Shown: piece after piece, positions 54,170-61,780 of the stretch | Layout: the number at the start of each line of letters is the position of its first letter | How positions within the stretch are numbered: the stretch's first letter is position 1 | NCBI RefSeq assembly: GCF_003260125.1 | Contig: NZ_QHKO01000004.1 | Coordinates: 1 to 64,000, forward strand | Direction of reading: 5' to 3' | Length of the DNA: 64,000 nucleotides | From: Lujinxingia litoralis | GTDB taxonomy: Bacteria > Myxococcota_A > Bradymonadia > Bradymonadales > Bradymonadaceae | Notes under the pieces: model-generated | Seen by the model: only the letters and a program-made list of their open reading frames with translations | Database searches by the model: none | What the model was told of the DNA's origin: nothing | Position numbers and translations under genes: made by a program

Positions 54170-55525
54170 ATGACCGCATTCATCGACGAGCTCTTAACCC
54201 GCTACGCCGACCATCTCGACACCCGCGCCATCGTACTCCGCCAGAACGCCACGGCCGAGGGCGTGCGCCAGATGCAGACGCACCTGCCCCGTGGCACCTG
54301 GCTGGTCGCGGTGGATGCGAACACCTGGGAGGCCGCCGGCAAAGCGCTGGCCGCCGAACTCGACCGCCTCGGGCTGCCCTGGGAGCGCTTCGACGTGGCC
54401 GACGCCCCCGGCCAGGACACCCCGCGCTGTGACGACGCCTCCATCGCCGCCTACGAGGCCGCCCTCAAAGAGAGCGGCGCGGTCGCCGGCGTGGCCGTCG
54501 GCAGCGGCACCATCAACGATATCGTCAAGCAGGCCTGCTATAACAACGACCTGTTCATGGCCTGTGTGGCTACCTCTCCCAGCATGAACGGCTACACCTC
54601 GGGCATCGCCGCGGTGCTCTCCGAGGGCGTCAAAACCACCGTGCCCTGCCGGGCGCCCCGCGTGGTCGTGGCCGACGTCGATGTGCTGGCCGAGTCGCCC
54701 TACCGCATGATCTGCAGCGGCCTGGGCGACCTGATGTCGAAGCCGGTCTCCAACGCCGACTGGCAGCTCTCGGCCTGGCTCAATGGCACCTTCCACTCCG
54801 CCGACGCCATGACGATCATCGAGGCCGGCGCCGCGCTCCTGGAAGGCGTCGCCCCGAAGTTGCCGCGCCGTGACCGCCAGGCCGTCAACGACTTAACGGC
54901 CAGCCTGATGCTCAGCGGCCTGGCCATGAGCGTGGCCGGCTCCTCCAGCCCGGCCTCCGGTGGCGAGCACCTGATCAGCCACTTCATCGACATGACGGCC
55001 ATCGCCTTTGATGAGCCCCACGACTTCCACGGCTGCCAGGTGGGCGTGGGCACGCTGACCACGGCCTTTCTCTACGAGCAGTTGATGGCCATGGATCCGG
55101 CCGACATCGACGTGGAGGCCCGCGTGGCCGCGCTCAAGCCCTGGGAGGACTACGCCGCCGAGCTCCAAACGCGCTTTGGCCCCCTCTTTAAAGCCGTGGT
55201 CAAACACGCCGAGAAGGCCTACCCCACCCCCGAGGATCTGCGGCGGCGCCTGACCACGCTGAAAGAGGAGTGGTCGAGCCTGCGCGAGAAGGTCGGCGCG
55301 ACGCTGCGCACCTGTCACTCCCTGGAGGAAGAGCTGCTGGAGGCCAAGTGCCCGGTGCGCTTTGCCGAGCTCGACGTCGCCCGGGAGCGCGCCTGGCGCG
55401 CGGTGGCGCACTCCAAAGACATCCGCAACCGCTACACCATTTTGCACCTGGCCTGGGAGCTGGGCACCCTCGACGCCTGGACCGACCGGGCCGTGGACCG
55501 TCTCTACGACACCCAGATCTTCTGA
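54170..55525 (+). CDS. sn-glycerol-1-phosphate dehydrogenase-like enzyme (AraM/EgsA type)
   Basis: A 451-residue metal-dependent dehydrogenase. GVAVGSGTINDIVKQACYNN, FMACVATSPSMNGYTSG, GLGDLMSKPVSNADWQL (metal Asp), GGEHLISHFIDM (His) and HDFHGCQVGVGTL (His) are the signatures of glycerol-1-phosphate dehydrogenases (archaeal EgsA, Bacillus AraM). These reduce dihydroxyacetone phosphate to glycerol-1-phosphate. In bacteria the enzyme is rare and links to unusual lipids. The C-terminal 110 residues are helical, longer than EgsA but like AraM. ATG 54170 has GAGG 7 nt upstream. No lipid-ether gene is adjacent. Other dehydrogenase activity is possible. Confidence 0.85.
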   Translation: MTAFIDELLTRYADHLDTRAIVLRQNATAEGVRQMQTHLPRGTWLVAVDANTWEAAGKALAAELDRLGLPWERFDVADAPGQDTPRCDDASIAAYEAALKESGAVAGVAVGSGTINDIVKQACYNNDLFMACVATSPSMNGYTSGIAAVLSEGVKTTVPCRAPRVVVADVDVLAESPYRMICSGLGDLMSKPVSNADWQLSAWLNGTFHSADAMTIIEAGAALLEGVAPKLPRRDRQAVNDLTASLMLSGLAMSVAGSSSPASGGEHLISHFIDMTAIAFDEPHDFHGCQVGVGTLTTAFLYEQLMAMDPADIDVEARVAALKPWEDYAAELQTRFGPLFKAVVKHAEKAYPTPEDLRRRLTTLKEEWSSLREKVGATLRTCHSLEEELLEAKCPVRFAELDVARERAWRAVAHSKDIRNRYTILHLAWELGTLDAWTDRAVDRLYDTQIF

Positions 55526-55547
55526 TCCTCGCCAGTTCAGGCTCCCC

Positions 55548-55593
55548 AAACGCCGACACCCCGCGCCTTCAAGGCGCGGGGTGTCGGCGTTTT
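55548..55593. terminator. Long bidirectional terminator
   Basis: A 20-bp perfect stem (55548-55567 with 55573-55592, loop TTCAA). Plus-strand tail TTTTA, minus-strand tail TTTGGGG. It lies between the convergent dehydrogenase gene and the zinc-ribbon gene. Confidence 0.88.
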
Positions 55594-55615
55594 ACGGCTC
55601 GCTCAACTCACCGGC

Positions 55616-56431
55616 TCATAAGAAAAAGGCCAGGGCCGAGCCCAGGATGCAGCAGCCCAGGAGCAGCGCGGCGGCGGCCCCGAGAAAGAGGAGCAGGCGC
55701 TTTTTATTTTCGGGATCGGCCGTCAGCTGCGCCAGATTATCGGGGAGCGTGCTCGCCAGCCCCTGCTCCGACGCCTCGCCAAGCTCGCTCGCCAGGGGCT
55801 CGGAAGCGCTCGCCAGGGGCTCGGGAGTCGACACCGGCGGCACATCGCCCTCGGCCGCCGCCGTCGCCGGCTGCTCGGCAGGCCGCTTAAGGTCGACCGC
55901 GGGCAGCTCCATCTCGGTGGCCGCCAAGGGGTCGGCCTCCTCGACGGCCTCCCGGCCATCGGCCGCCGCCGGGCTCGCGGAGCTCTCCGGCGTCTGTAAG
56001 GCTTCCATCGGACCGGTGGCCTGCGCGGCCACGTCGCCCCCCGGGGTAGTGATAGCCGGCGACTCGATCGCGGGAGCGGGCTCAGTGAGCGCCGACATCG
56101 CCTGCGTGGGCCCGGTGGCCGCATCCACCTCATCCTCAAAGCCCGGCTCTGCCGACTCCGACTCGACGCCGGACTCCGCCGGCGCACTGATCGACGCCAT
56201 CACCTCGGTGGGAGCCATCTCCGGCGACGAGGCCGGCGCGCCCGTGCTGGCGGCGTCGGCGGCGTCGGCGGTGTCGCGGGCCCGGGCCAGATGCGCGCGG
56301 AGCTCAGCCGGATCGATGGCCGCCATGCCCAGCATGGTCTTCTTCTGTTCGATCTGCAGCTTATGGCCACAATGCCCGCAGTGACGCGCGTTCTCGTCGA
56401 CCTCTTTGCCGCAATTCGGGCAGATGTTCAT
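55616..56431 (-). CDS. Zinc-ribbon, tail-anchored low-complexity protein
   Basis: A 271-residue protein. It starts with a zinc ribbon MNICPNCGKEVDENARHCGH (CxxC...CxxC), then LQIEQKKTMLGMAAIDPAE. A disordered Ala/Pro/Glu-rich part of about 180 residues follows, and the end is a single hydrophobic segment (LLLFLGAAAALLLGCCILGS) with only a few residues after it. The layout is that of a tail-anchored adaptor with the ribbon in the cytoplasm, seen in many Myxococcota proteins with a KKTMLGM-type phosphopeptide segment. ATG 56431 has GGAG 7 nt upstream; a GTG at 56437 is the alternative. Function unknown. Confidence 0.72.
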   Translation of the reverse strand: MNICPNCGKEVDENARHCGHCGHKLQIEQKKTMLGMAAIDPAELRAHLARARDTADAADAASTGAPASSPEMAPTEVMASISAPAESGVESESAEPGFEDEVDAATGPTQAMSALTEPAPAIESPAITTPGGDVAAQATGPMEALQTPESSASPAAADGREAVEEADPLAATEMELPAVDLKRPAEQPATAAAEGDVPPVSTPEPLASASEPLASELGEASEQGLASTLPDNLAQLTADPENKKRLLLFLGAAAALLLGCCILGSALAFFL

Positions 56432-56552
56432 GCGCACTCCACGTTGCGATTTGACGCTTCAGAGCCGGCACTTTTGCCGGCCATATCTCGGGTTCGGTGG
56501 AGGATGTGCAGCTGAGGCGGGCTTGTCAACCCACCCTCATCTTAGAAATTTC

Positions 56553-56579
56553 TGTCACAACCTCGTCCCGGGCGGTGTC
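56553..56579 (+). promoter_or_regulatory. ECF41-type promoter of the oxidoreductase/sigma operon
   Basis: TGTCACA (56553-56559), 16 bp, then TGTC (56576-56579). The known ECF41 target promoter, as I recall it, has TGTCACA at -35 and CGTC at -10 with a 16-bp spacing; here the match is complete but for the first base of the -10 element. It is 54 bp upstream of the start codon at 56633, and the second gene of the operon encodes an ECF41-like sigma factor, so self-activation is probable. Confidence 0.72.
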
Positions 56580-56632
56580 GGGTATGTAGCACGTTTGTCT
56601 TGTCCTTTTCATCCCGAAGTAAGGAGCTTGCT

Positions 56633-57787
56633 ATGACCCCACATATCATCGTCATTGGCGCCGGATACGCCGGCATTATGGCCGCCAATCGCCTGTGCCT
56701 TTCCGACGACGCGGCAGGCCCCCGCGTCACGCTGATCAACCCGAAAGACCACTTCATCGAGCGCATTCGCCTGCATAGCTACGCGGCATCCACCCTTAAG
56801 AGCGTCTCCCATCCCCTCGCCACTCTTTTGCATCCCCAGGTCGACTTGCTGGTCGACTCGGTCGAGAGCATCGAGCCCGAAGCCCGGAGGGTCACGCTGG
56901 CCGGCGGGGAGTCTCTGTCCTACGACGTGCTCATCTACGCGGCCGGCTCTGCCGAAGGCGCCGCCCCCCCCGAAGCCCTGCAAATCTCGACGCTGGCCGG
57001 CGCCGAAGAGACTCGCCGCCGACTTAAAGAGCACACCTCGGGCCCGGTGCACATCGTCGGTGGCGGGCACACCGGGCTGGAGCTCGTCGGGGAGATCGCC
57101 AGCGAGCACCCCCAGATCGAGATCCACCTCCACTGCGCCGGCGCCATCGCCCCGAGCGTCTCGGAGCGGGCGCGCGCGGCGATCCTGCGCCGACTCAAGC
57201 GCTTAAAGGTCATCGTCCATACCCATCAGCCCGTGCCGATGCGTGACCACGACGCGCGCCGCGCGCTCCTGGGCGATGGCCTGCTGATCTGGTGTGCCGG
57301 CTTCTCCACCCCCTCGCTGGCCATGACCAGTGGCCTGCCCCACGATACCCGGCGGCGCCTGCAGGTCACCCCCGAGCTTCAGGTCCCGGGCTTCCCCAAC
57401 ATCTTCGGCGCCGGCGACGCCATCGCCATCGATCACCCCGGCTACGCCTACCTGCGGATGGGCTGTGCTTCGGCCTTGCCCCTGGGGGCGCATGTGGCCG
57501 ACAACGTGCAGCGCTACCTTGAGCAGCGCCCCCTGGAGCCCTACCGCGGCGGATACATCGTTCAGAACATCGCGCTCGGCCCCAAAAACGCCCTGGTACA
57601 GTTCGTTCACCCGGATGACCGCCCCCGTAGCATCCACATGGGAGGGCTTGCCGGGGGCATCTTTAAGGAATCGATCTGCCGGATGACCCTGCGCTCGCTG
57701 AGCAACGAAGCCCGCCATCCCGGCACCTTCTCCTGGTCCCAACATGCGGAGCTTGGCCCGCAAGCCGACGACGAACCCGCGGCCTGA
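56633..57787 (+). CDS. FAD-dependent NADH-dehydrogenase-like oxidoreductase
   Basis: A 384-residue flavoprotein. The N-terminal FAD motif HIIVIGAGYAGIMAANRLC, the second dinucleotide fold PVHIVGGGHTGLELVGEIAS and the late FNIFGAGDAIAIDHP-like NIFGAGDAIAIDHPGYAYLR (FAD) are those of type II NADH dehydrogenases and related enzymes (COG1252). It lacks a clear C-terminal membrane anchor and may be soluble. ECF41 sigma genes are often paired with this kind of oxidoreductase. ATG 56633 has AAGGAG 7 nt upstream. 16 bp before the sigma gene; the two form an operon with an ECF41-type promoter. Confidence 0.88.
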   Translation: MTPHIIVIGAGYAGIMAANRLCLSDDAAGPRVTLINPKDHFIERIRLHSYAASTLKSVSHPLATLLHPQVDLLVDSVESIEPEARRVTLAGGESLSYDVLIYAAGSAEGAAPPEALQISTLAGAEETRRRLKEHTSGPVHIVGGGHTGLELVGEIASEHPQIEIHLHCAGAIAPSVSERARAAILRRLKRLKVIVHTHQPVPMRDHDARRALLGDGLLIWCAGFSTPSLAMTSGLPHDTRRRLQVTPELQVPGFPNIFGAGDAIAIDHPGYAYLRMGCASALPLGAHVADNVQRYLEQRPLEPYRGGYIVQNIALGPKNALVQFVHPDDRPRSIHMGGLAGGIFKESICRMTLRSLSNEARHPGTFSWSQHAELGPQADDEPAA

Positions 57788-57803
57788 CGTACGGAGCCCG
57801 ACG

Positions 57804-58685
57804 ATGTCTGCCCAACCCGATAGCGCCTTTGCCGAGCACCGCGCGCTCCTCTTTAAGATCGCCTACAACCTCACCGGCAGCGTCAGCGATGCCGAAGACG
57901 TCGTCCAGGAGTGCTACCTGCGCTGGCGAGCGGTGGAGACCCCGGTGGCGCACCCGCGCTCGTATCTGGCGCAGATCGCCACCCGCCAGGCGTTAAACGC
58001 CCTGCGCAAGCGCAACCGTCAGCGCGAAGACTACCCCGGCGTCTGGCTTCCCGAGCCCCTGCCCACCGCCGCGCAGCCCGAGCAGCCGGCGGCGCGCTCC
58101 CCGGAGTCGGCGCTCCTGCTGGCCGACCAGGTCTCCACCGCCATGCTGGTGATGCTCCAGAGCCTCAACGCCGAGCAACGGGCGGCCTTCGTGCTGCGGG
58201 AAGTCTTTGATTTTGACTACCCGGAGATCGCCCGGGCGCTGGGAAAATCGCCGGAGGCCGTAAGGCAGCTCGTGCACCGCGCCCGCACCCGGGTGCGCTC
58301 CGGGCGGCGCCACACCCTGGTCGATGATGACACCCACCGCGCCACCGTCGAGGGTCTCTTCCAGGCCACGATGGGCGGGGATATCCAGACGCTGATGGAC
58401 GTCCTGGCCCCCGATGTCGTGGTGCTCTCCGACGGGGGAGGACACGTCAGCACCGCCCGAAAACCCATCGTCGGGGCCGACCCCGTCGCCCGCTTCCTCC
58501 ACGGCCTGGCCCGCAAGCACGCCGGCTCGGGGGCTGGCACCGCCCTGGAGATCAACGGACGTATGGCGATGCTCTTCTACGATGCGCAGGGCCTCCCCAC
58601 CCTCTTTCAATTTGAGGTCGCCGACGCCCGCGTGACGCAGATCTACATTCTCCGCAACCCCCGAAAGCTGGCACATCTGACCTGA
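57804..58685 (+). CDS. ECF41-family RNA polymerase sigma factor (SigJ-like)
   Basis: A 293-residue sigma factor. Region 2 is KIAYNLTGSVSDAEDVVQEC and region 4 LNAEQRAAFVLREVFDFDY with PEIARALGKSPEAVRQLVH. The C-terminal SnoaL/NTF2-like extension has LSDGGGHVSTARKPI and ends LRNPRKLAHL; the DGGG and NPxKL motifs are the ECF41 hallmarks, where this domain replaces an anti-sigma factor and regulates activity. ATG 57804 has CGGAG 8 nt upstream, 16 bp after the oxidoreductase stop. It probably directs transcription from the matching promoter at 56553-56579. The signal it senses is unknown. Confidence 0.94.
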   Translation: MSAQPDSAFAEHRALLFKIAYNLTGSVSDAEDVVQECYLRWRAVETPVAHPRSYLAQIATRQALNALRKRNRQREDYPGVWLPEPLPTAAQPEQPAARSPESALLLADQVSTAMLVMLQSLNAEQRAAFVLREVFDFDYPEIARALGKSPEAVRQLVHRARTRVRSGRRHTLVDDDTHRATVEGLFQATMGGDIQTLMDVLAPDVVVLSDGGGHVSTARKPIVGADPVARFLHGLARKHAGSGAGTALEINGRMAMLFYDAQGLPTLFQFEVADARVTQIYILRNPRKLAHLT

Positions 58686-58718
58686 GCCCTCGGCGCCCGG
58701 AGGCTCCCGGACGAAAAA

Positions 58719-58750
58719 AAGCCCCGGCCAGTGGCCGGGGCTTCTCTTTT
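58719..58750. terminator. Terminator after the ECF41 gene
   Basis: A 9-bp perfect stem (58721-58729 with 58733-58741), extended by A-T pairs, is followed by TTCTCTTTT on the plus strand and TTTTTTT on the minus strand. It ends the oxidoreductase/sigma operon and may also terminate the minus-strand FG-GAP lipoprotein gene. Confidence 0.88.
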
Positions 58751-58787
58751 GGGTCCCATCGCCCCACCCATATACCCCGAACGGGGC

Positions 58788-58959
58788 GTCGAGGGGGTCG
58801 CGAGACGCTCTGCCTGCCTCTTGCCAGGGGGTCGAGGGGGTCGCGAGACGCTCTGCCTGCCTCTTGCCAGGGAGTCGAGGGGGTCAAAACACGCTCGCGA
58901 GCGCCAGGGCGGGGGCGTCGAGGGGGTCAAAACACGTTCGCGAGAGGCAGGGGTGGGGG
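58788..58959. repeat. 43-bp tandem repeat array, four units
   Basis: Units start at 58788, 58831, 58874 and 58917, each 43 bp and each opening with GTCGAGGGGGTC. Units 1 and 2 differ at one base. Units 3 and 4 share a second half (AAAACACG, then TCGCGAG with an interruption). The period is not a multiple of 3 and the array lies between a terminator and the end of a convergent gene, so it is noncoding. A short stem (58960-58965 with 58969-58974) follows. Nothing else is seen between 58751 and 58996. Confidence 0.9.
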
Positions 58960-58996
58960 TCGGACAAGGTCCGAGCCCCCCTGGCTCCTCCCGCTC

Positions 58997-61327
58997 TCAG
59001 CAGGATTGACCGCTTGCGAGCAGGATGCGGTTGTTGTCTTCGTTGCACTCGTTACGAGCGCCCTGGCCGTTCTCATCGTCGACCACCGCGATCACATCCC
59101 AGTTGCCTGCGGGCAGATCCAGCTCCATCCGCACGCGCTCCGACTGCCCCGGCTCCAGCCCCTCGGTGGTGTAGCCGGTGCCCAGGTAGCGCCGATCGCC
59201 GCCCTGCACCGCGTAGAAGCTCACCGCCATGTCGGGACCGACGTTGACCGCACCGGAGTTGGTGACCCATACGCTCACGATCAGCAGGCACTCATCGGCG
59301 ACGACCTCGGGCGCCTCGGCCAGCAGGTCGGGGGCGGCCTGCGGATCGATGGTCGTCAGGCTGTTGAGCCGGAAGGTGTTGTGATCGCGGTACGAGGGCG
59401 CCGGCTCGGCGGGGATGGAGCCATCTTCGTTCACGTTGTTGATGAAGTAGGCGTGCTGGTTCCAGATGCGACGGGTGGCCACCCAGTTGTCGTTGGCGTC
59501 GGAGAAGACCCGCAGCCCGGCGAAGCCCCCGGTGCAGGTGATCCGATCGCCACACTCGAAGTCGTTGGTGGACACGACAATGTTGGCGGTGCCGTCATTG
59601 TCGACATCGACAATGATCGGGTTCTCCAGCGCAGTGTACGAGGAGTTCTGCACCTCGAAGAGCACCTGACCGGTGGGACCGTCAAAAACGCGCAGGTAGA
59701 TCTCGTCGTTGTAGACCACCTCCGCGCGACCATCGCCGTTAAAATCAAACACGCTGGAGCCGGTGGTGTTACTCGAGGAGTCCTGCGTGGTGCGCTCCCA
59801 GTGGCGAGCCTGGCTCAACGAGGGGGCGTTGTTGGCGCCGGGAAGGCCGTAATCCACGCGCAGGGTGACGTACTTGGTCGCCCCGGCCACCCCGATCTCC
59901 AGGCGGCCATCACCGGTGAAATCAGCCACGGTCGGTGCGCCCAGGCGGCCGGCGCCCACCTCGACCGGACCCCAGACCAGGGTACCGGTGCGGCCATCGT
60001 GGATGCGCACGCTACCATCGCTGACCACGACCACCTCGGGGAAGCCGCTGCCGTTGAAGTCGGCCACCGCCGGGAATCCGTCGCCCAGGGGGCTCTCCCA
60101 GCGCTTGCGACCATCGTAGGTGAACACCGCATTGCCGGTGATGATCTCCTGGGTACGGGTGCCACTCGGAGAGTCATTGGCCAGGTCGAGATCGGCCACG
60201 ACACTCAAGGGGCCGAGACCGCGGTTATTGCCCAGGGGATTGGTGGCGCTGAGCCCGGGCGCTTCGCGCCCGTCCCACATCAGGCGGCCCTGGTTGTCGT
60301 AGACCACCGAGCCGAACACGATCTCGGGCTCCCCATCGCCATCGATATCGGCGATGGAAGGCCCTCCCCACCAGGAAAGCGCGCGGTGCGGAGCATCATC
60401 GTCGGAGATCCACAGAATCTCCCCGGTGTTGGAGACCGCCGCCAGCCCCATCATCCCCACCGACTGGTAATCCCAGATCGCGGCGACGACTTCGGCCTTG
60501 CCATCGTTGTTGATGTCGCCGATGGCCACGCTGCCCGCCGGCTGAAAACCGACGCTGGCCCGGTAGTCGCCCGGCTGCTTGCCACGGAAGGCCTCGATCT
60601 CGCGATACCCCGTGCTCCAGAGGTGCCGACCGTCGTCGCCCGAGACCGCGCGCAGCACGCCGGTGACCAGCTGGTCATCTCGCCCGTACTCCTCGGTGCT
60701 CAAAAAGGTCGTGAACACCACCTCCGGGATATCCTGCTCGTTGATGACGCCATCGCCGTTATCGTCGGTGAGGTTGGCCACCGCCGGCGTCATCATGACC
60801 TGATTGATCGCGTGACCGGCAAACACCGCCCCGCCGCCATGACCATCGTAGGTGGCGTAGGGCATGGTGTTATCGACCTCAAAGGCCCAGGTCTGATCCG
60901 GCACAAAAGTGTCCCCGCGCTCGCCATACACGCACTGCGGGTTCACCGGGCGGTCATCGCGGCGGTCCACGTCCGGGTCCACCGGGTCGATCGGATCGCC
61001 ACCACCGTCGCCCCCATCGGGGTCACCACCACCATCGGGGTCACCGCCGCCATCGGGGTTGCCGCCACCATCCGGGTCGCCGCCACCATCGGGATCACCG
61101 CCACCATCGGGGTCGCCGCCGCCATCCGGATCGCCACCGGTCTCATTGGGGTCCGGCGCGCAGTAGCCCGCCGAGCACACCAGCCCCGGACCACAATCCT
61201 GATCGATCTGACAGGGGCTTCCCTGGCCCGAAACACTGGTTACGGGGTCCTCACCACAGGCCGCGGCGCCCAGCGCAAGAGCTCCCAGGGCACCGCCAAC
61301 CATCCAATTGATGACTCGATCTTTCAT
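58997..61327 (-). CDS. FG-GAP/VCBS repeat lipoprotein with CARDB-like end
   Basis: A 776-residue surface lipoprotein (lipobox AAAC, Cys24). A cysteine-rich piece CQIDQDCGPGLVCSAGYC and a GGDPDG-repeat linker precede a seven-bladed-propeller-type series of FG-GAP repeats (SVAIGDINNDGKAEVVAAIW, PSIADIDGDGEPEIVFGS, PAVADFNGSGFPEVVVVSDG, PTVADFTGDGRLEIGVAG, VFDFNGDGRAEVVYND), which bind calcium. The last 90 residues look like a CARDB domain (SVWVTNSGAVNVGPDMAVS). Roles in adhesion or protein binding are known for such domains. The start ATG 61327 has GAGGG 5 nt upstream; a TTG at 61339 is the alternative. Confidence 0.88.
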   Translation of the reverse strand: MKDRVINWMVGGALGALALGAAACGEDPVTSVSGQGSPCQIDQDCGPGLVCSAGYCAPDPNETGGDPDGGGDPDGGGDPDGGGDPDGGGNPDGGGDPDGGGDPDGGDGGGDPIDPVDPDVDRRDDRPVNPQCVYGERGDTFVPDQTWAFEVDNTMPYATYDGHGGGAVFAGHAINQVMMTPAVANLTDDNGDGVINEQDIPEVVFTTFLSTEEYGRDDQLVTGVLRAVSGDDGRHLWSTGYREIEAFRGKQPGDYRASVGFQPAGSVAIGDINNDGKAEVVAAIWDYQSVGMMGLAAVSNTGEILWISDDDAPHRALSWWGGPSIADIDGDGEPEIVFGSVVYDNQGRLMWDGREAPGLSATNPLGNNRGLGPLSVVADLDLANDSPSGTRTQEIITGNAVFTYDGRKRWESPLGDGFPAVADFNGSGFPEVVVVSDGSVRIHDGRTGTLVWGPVEVGAGRLGAPTVADFTGDGRLEIGVAGATKYVTLRVDYGLPGANNAPSLSQARHWERTTQDSSSNTTGSSVFDFNGDGRAEVVYNDEIYLRVFDGPTGQVLFEVQNSSYTALENPIIVDVDNDGTANIVVSTNDFECGDRITCTGGFAGLRVFSDANDNWVATRRIWNQHAYFINNVNEDGSIPAEPAPSYRDHNTFRLNSLTTIDPQAAPDLLAEAPEVVADECLLIVSVWVTNSGAVNVGPDMAVSFYAVQGGDRRYLGTGYTTEGLEPGQSERVRMELDLPAGNWDVIAVVDDENGQGARNECNEDNNRILLASGQSC
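61000..61145 (-). repeat. 18-bp coding repeats (GGDPDG units)
   Basis: About eight in-frame 18-bp units encode GGDPDG or GGNPDG peptides in the linker after the lipid-anchored Cys of the FG-GAP lipoprotein. Copies are nearly identical in DNA. As with the EDTG repeats in the 14299-15291 lipoprotein, this is an acidic, flexible spacer close to the membrane. Confidence 0.9.
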
Positions 61328-61694
61328 CCTATCCCTCAAGCTAACCTCGCCGACACTCGCCCACCGGCGTGGGAGTTATGAAACGAATTCGCCGACTTAC
61401 TAGTGAATCTCGCTGCGCAACACAAGTACTATCACACACTACCACACATCCTTCACGTACGTTCTGTTACGCAAAGAACGCCACCGGCGCCCCCGCAGGC
61501 CCTCCCCCGCACCATGCCAAAAACCTCGTACGTGGGAACGACTTAGAGTGACATCGGCACTCTGCCTGGCCGGTGACCTGCCACTGCTCCAGATGGTTCA
61601 GGGACACGCCACACGCCCGAGACTGCCCGCGCCACCGGGCCGGCCAGCCTCCGGGTGCGGGCCAAAGATGCGTGATGTTTCCGCCTCTTAGAGC
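61328..61694. other. Intergenic region without recognised gene
   Basis: A gap between the FG-GAP lipoprotein and the aconitase gene, both on the minus strand. A locally AT-rich stretch at 61376-61450 probably holds the promoter of the lipoprotein gene. No ORF with a ribosome site, no RNA gene and no repeat was seen. Confidence 0.5.
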
Positions 61695-61729
61695 AAAAAA
61701 ACGCCCCCGACGCGGAGGCGTCGGGGGCG
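61695..61729 (-). terminator. Terminator after the aconitase gene
   Basis: A 12-bp perfect stem (61718-61729 with 61702-61713, loop of 4) is followed on the minus strand by seven T residues (complement of 61695-61701). It lies 52 bp after the aconitase stop. A second, smaller stem (61747-61755 with 61760-61768) lies between. Confidence 0.9.
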
Positions 61730-61780
61730 CTTCTTTCCTACTCAGCCGCCGGGGCTCTAGCCCCGGCGCTCCTCAAGGTC

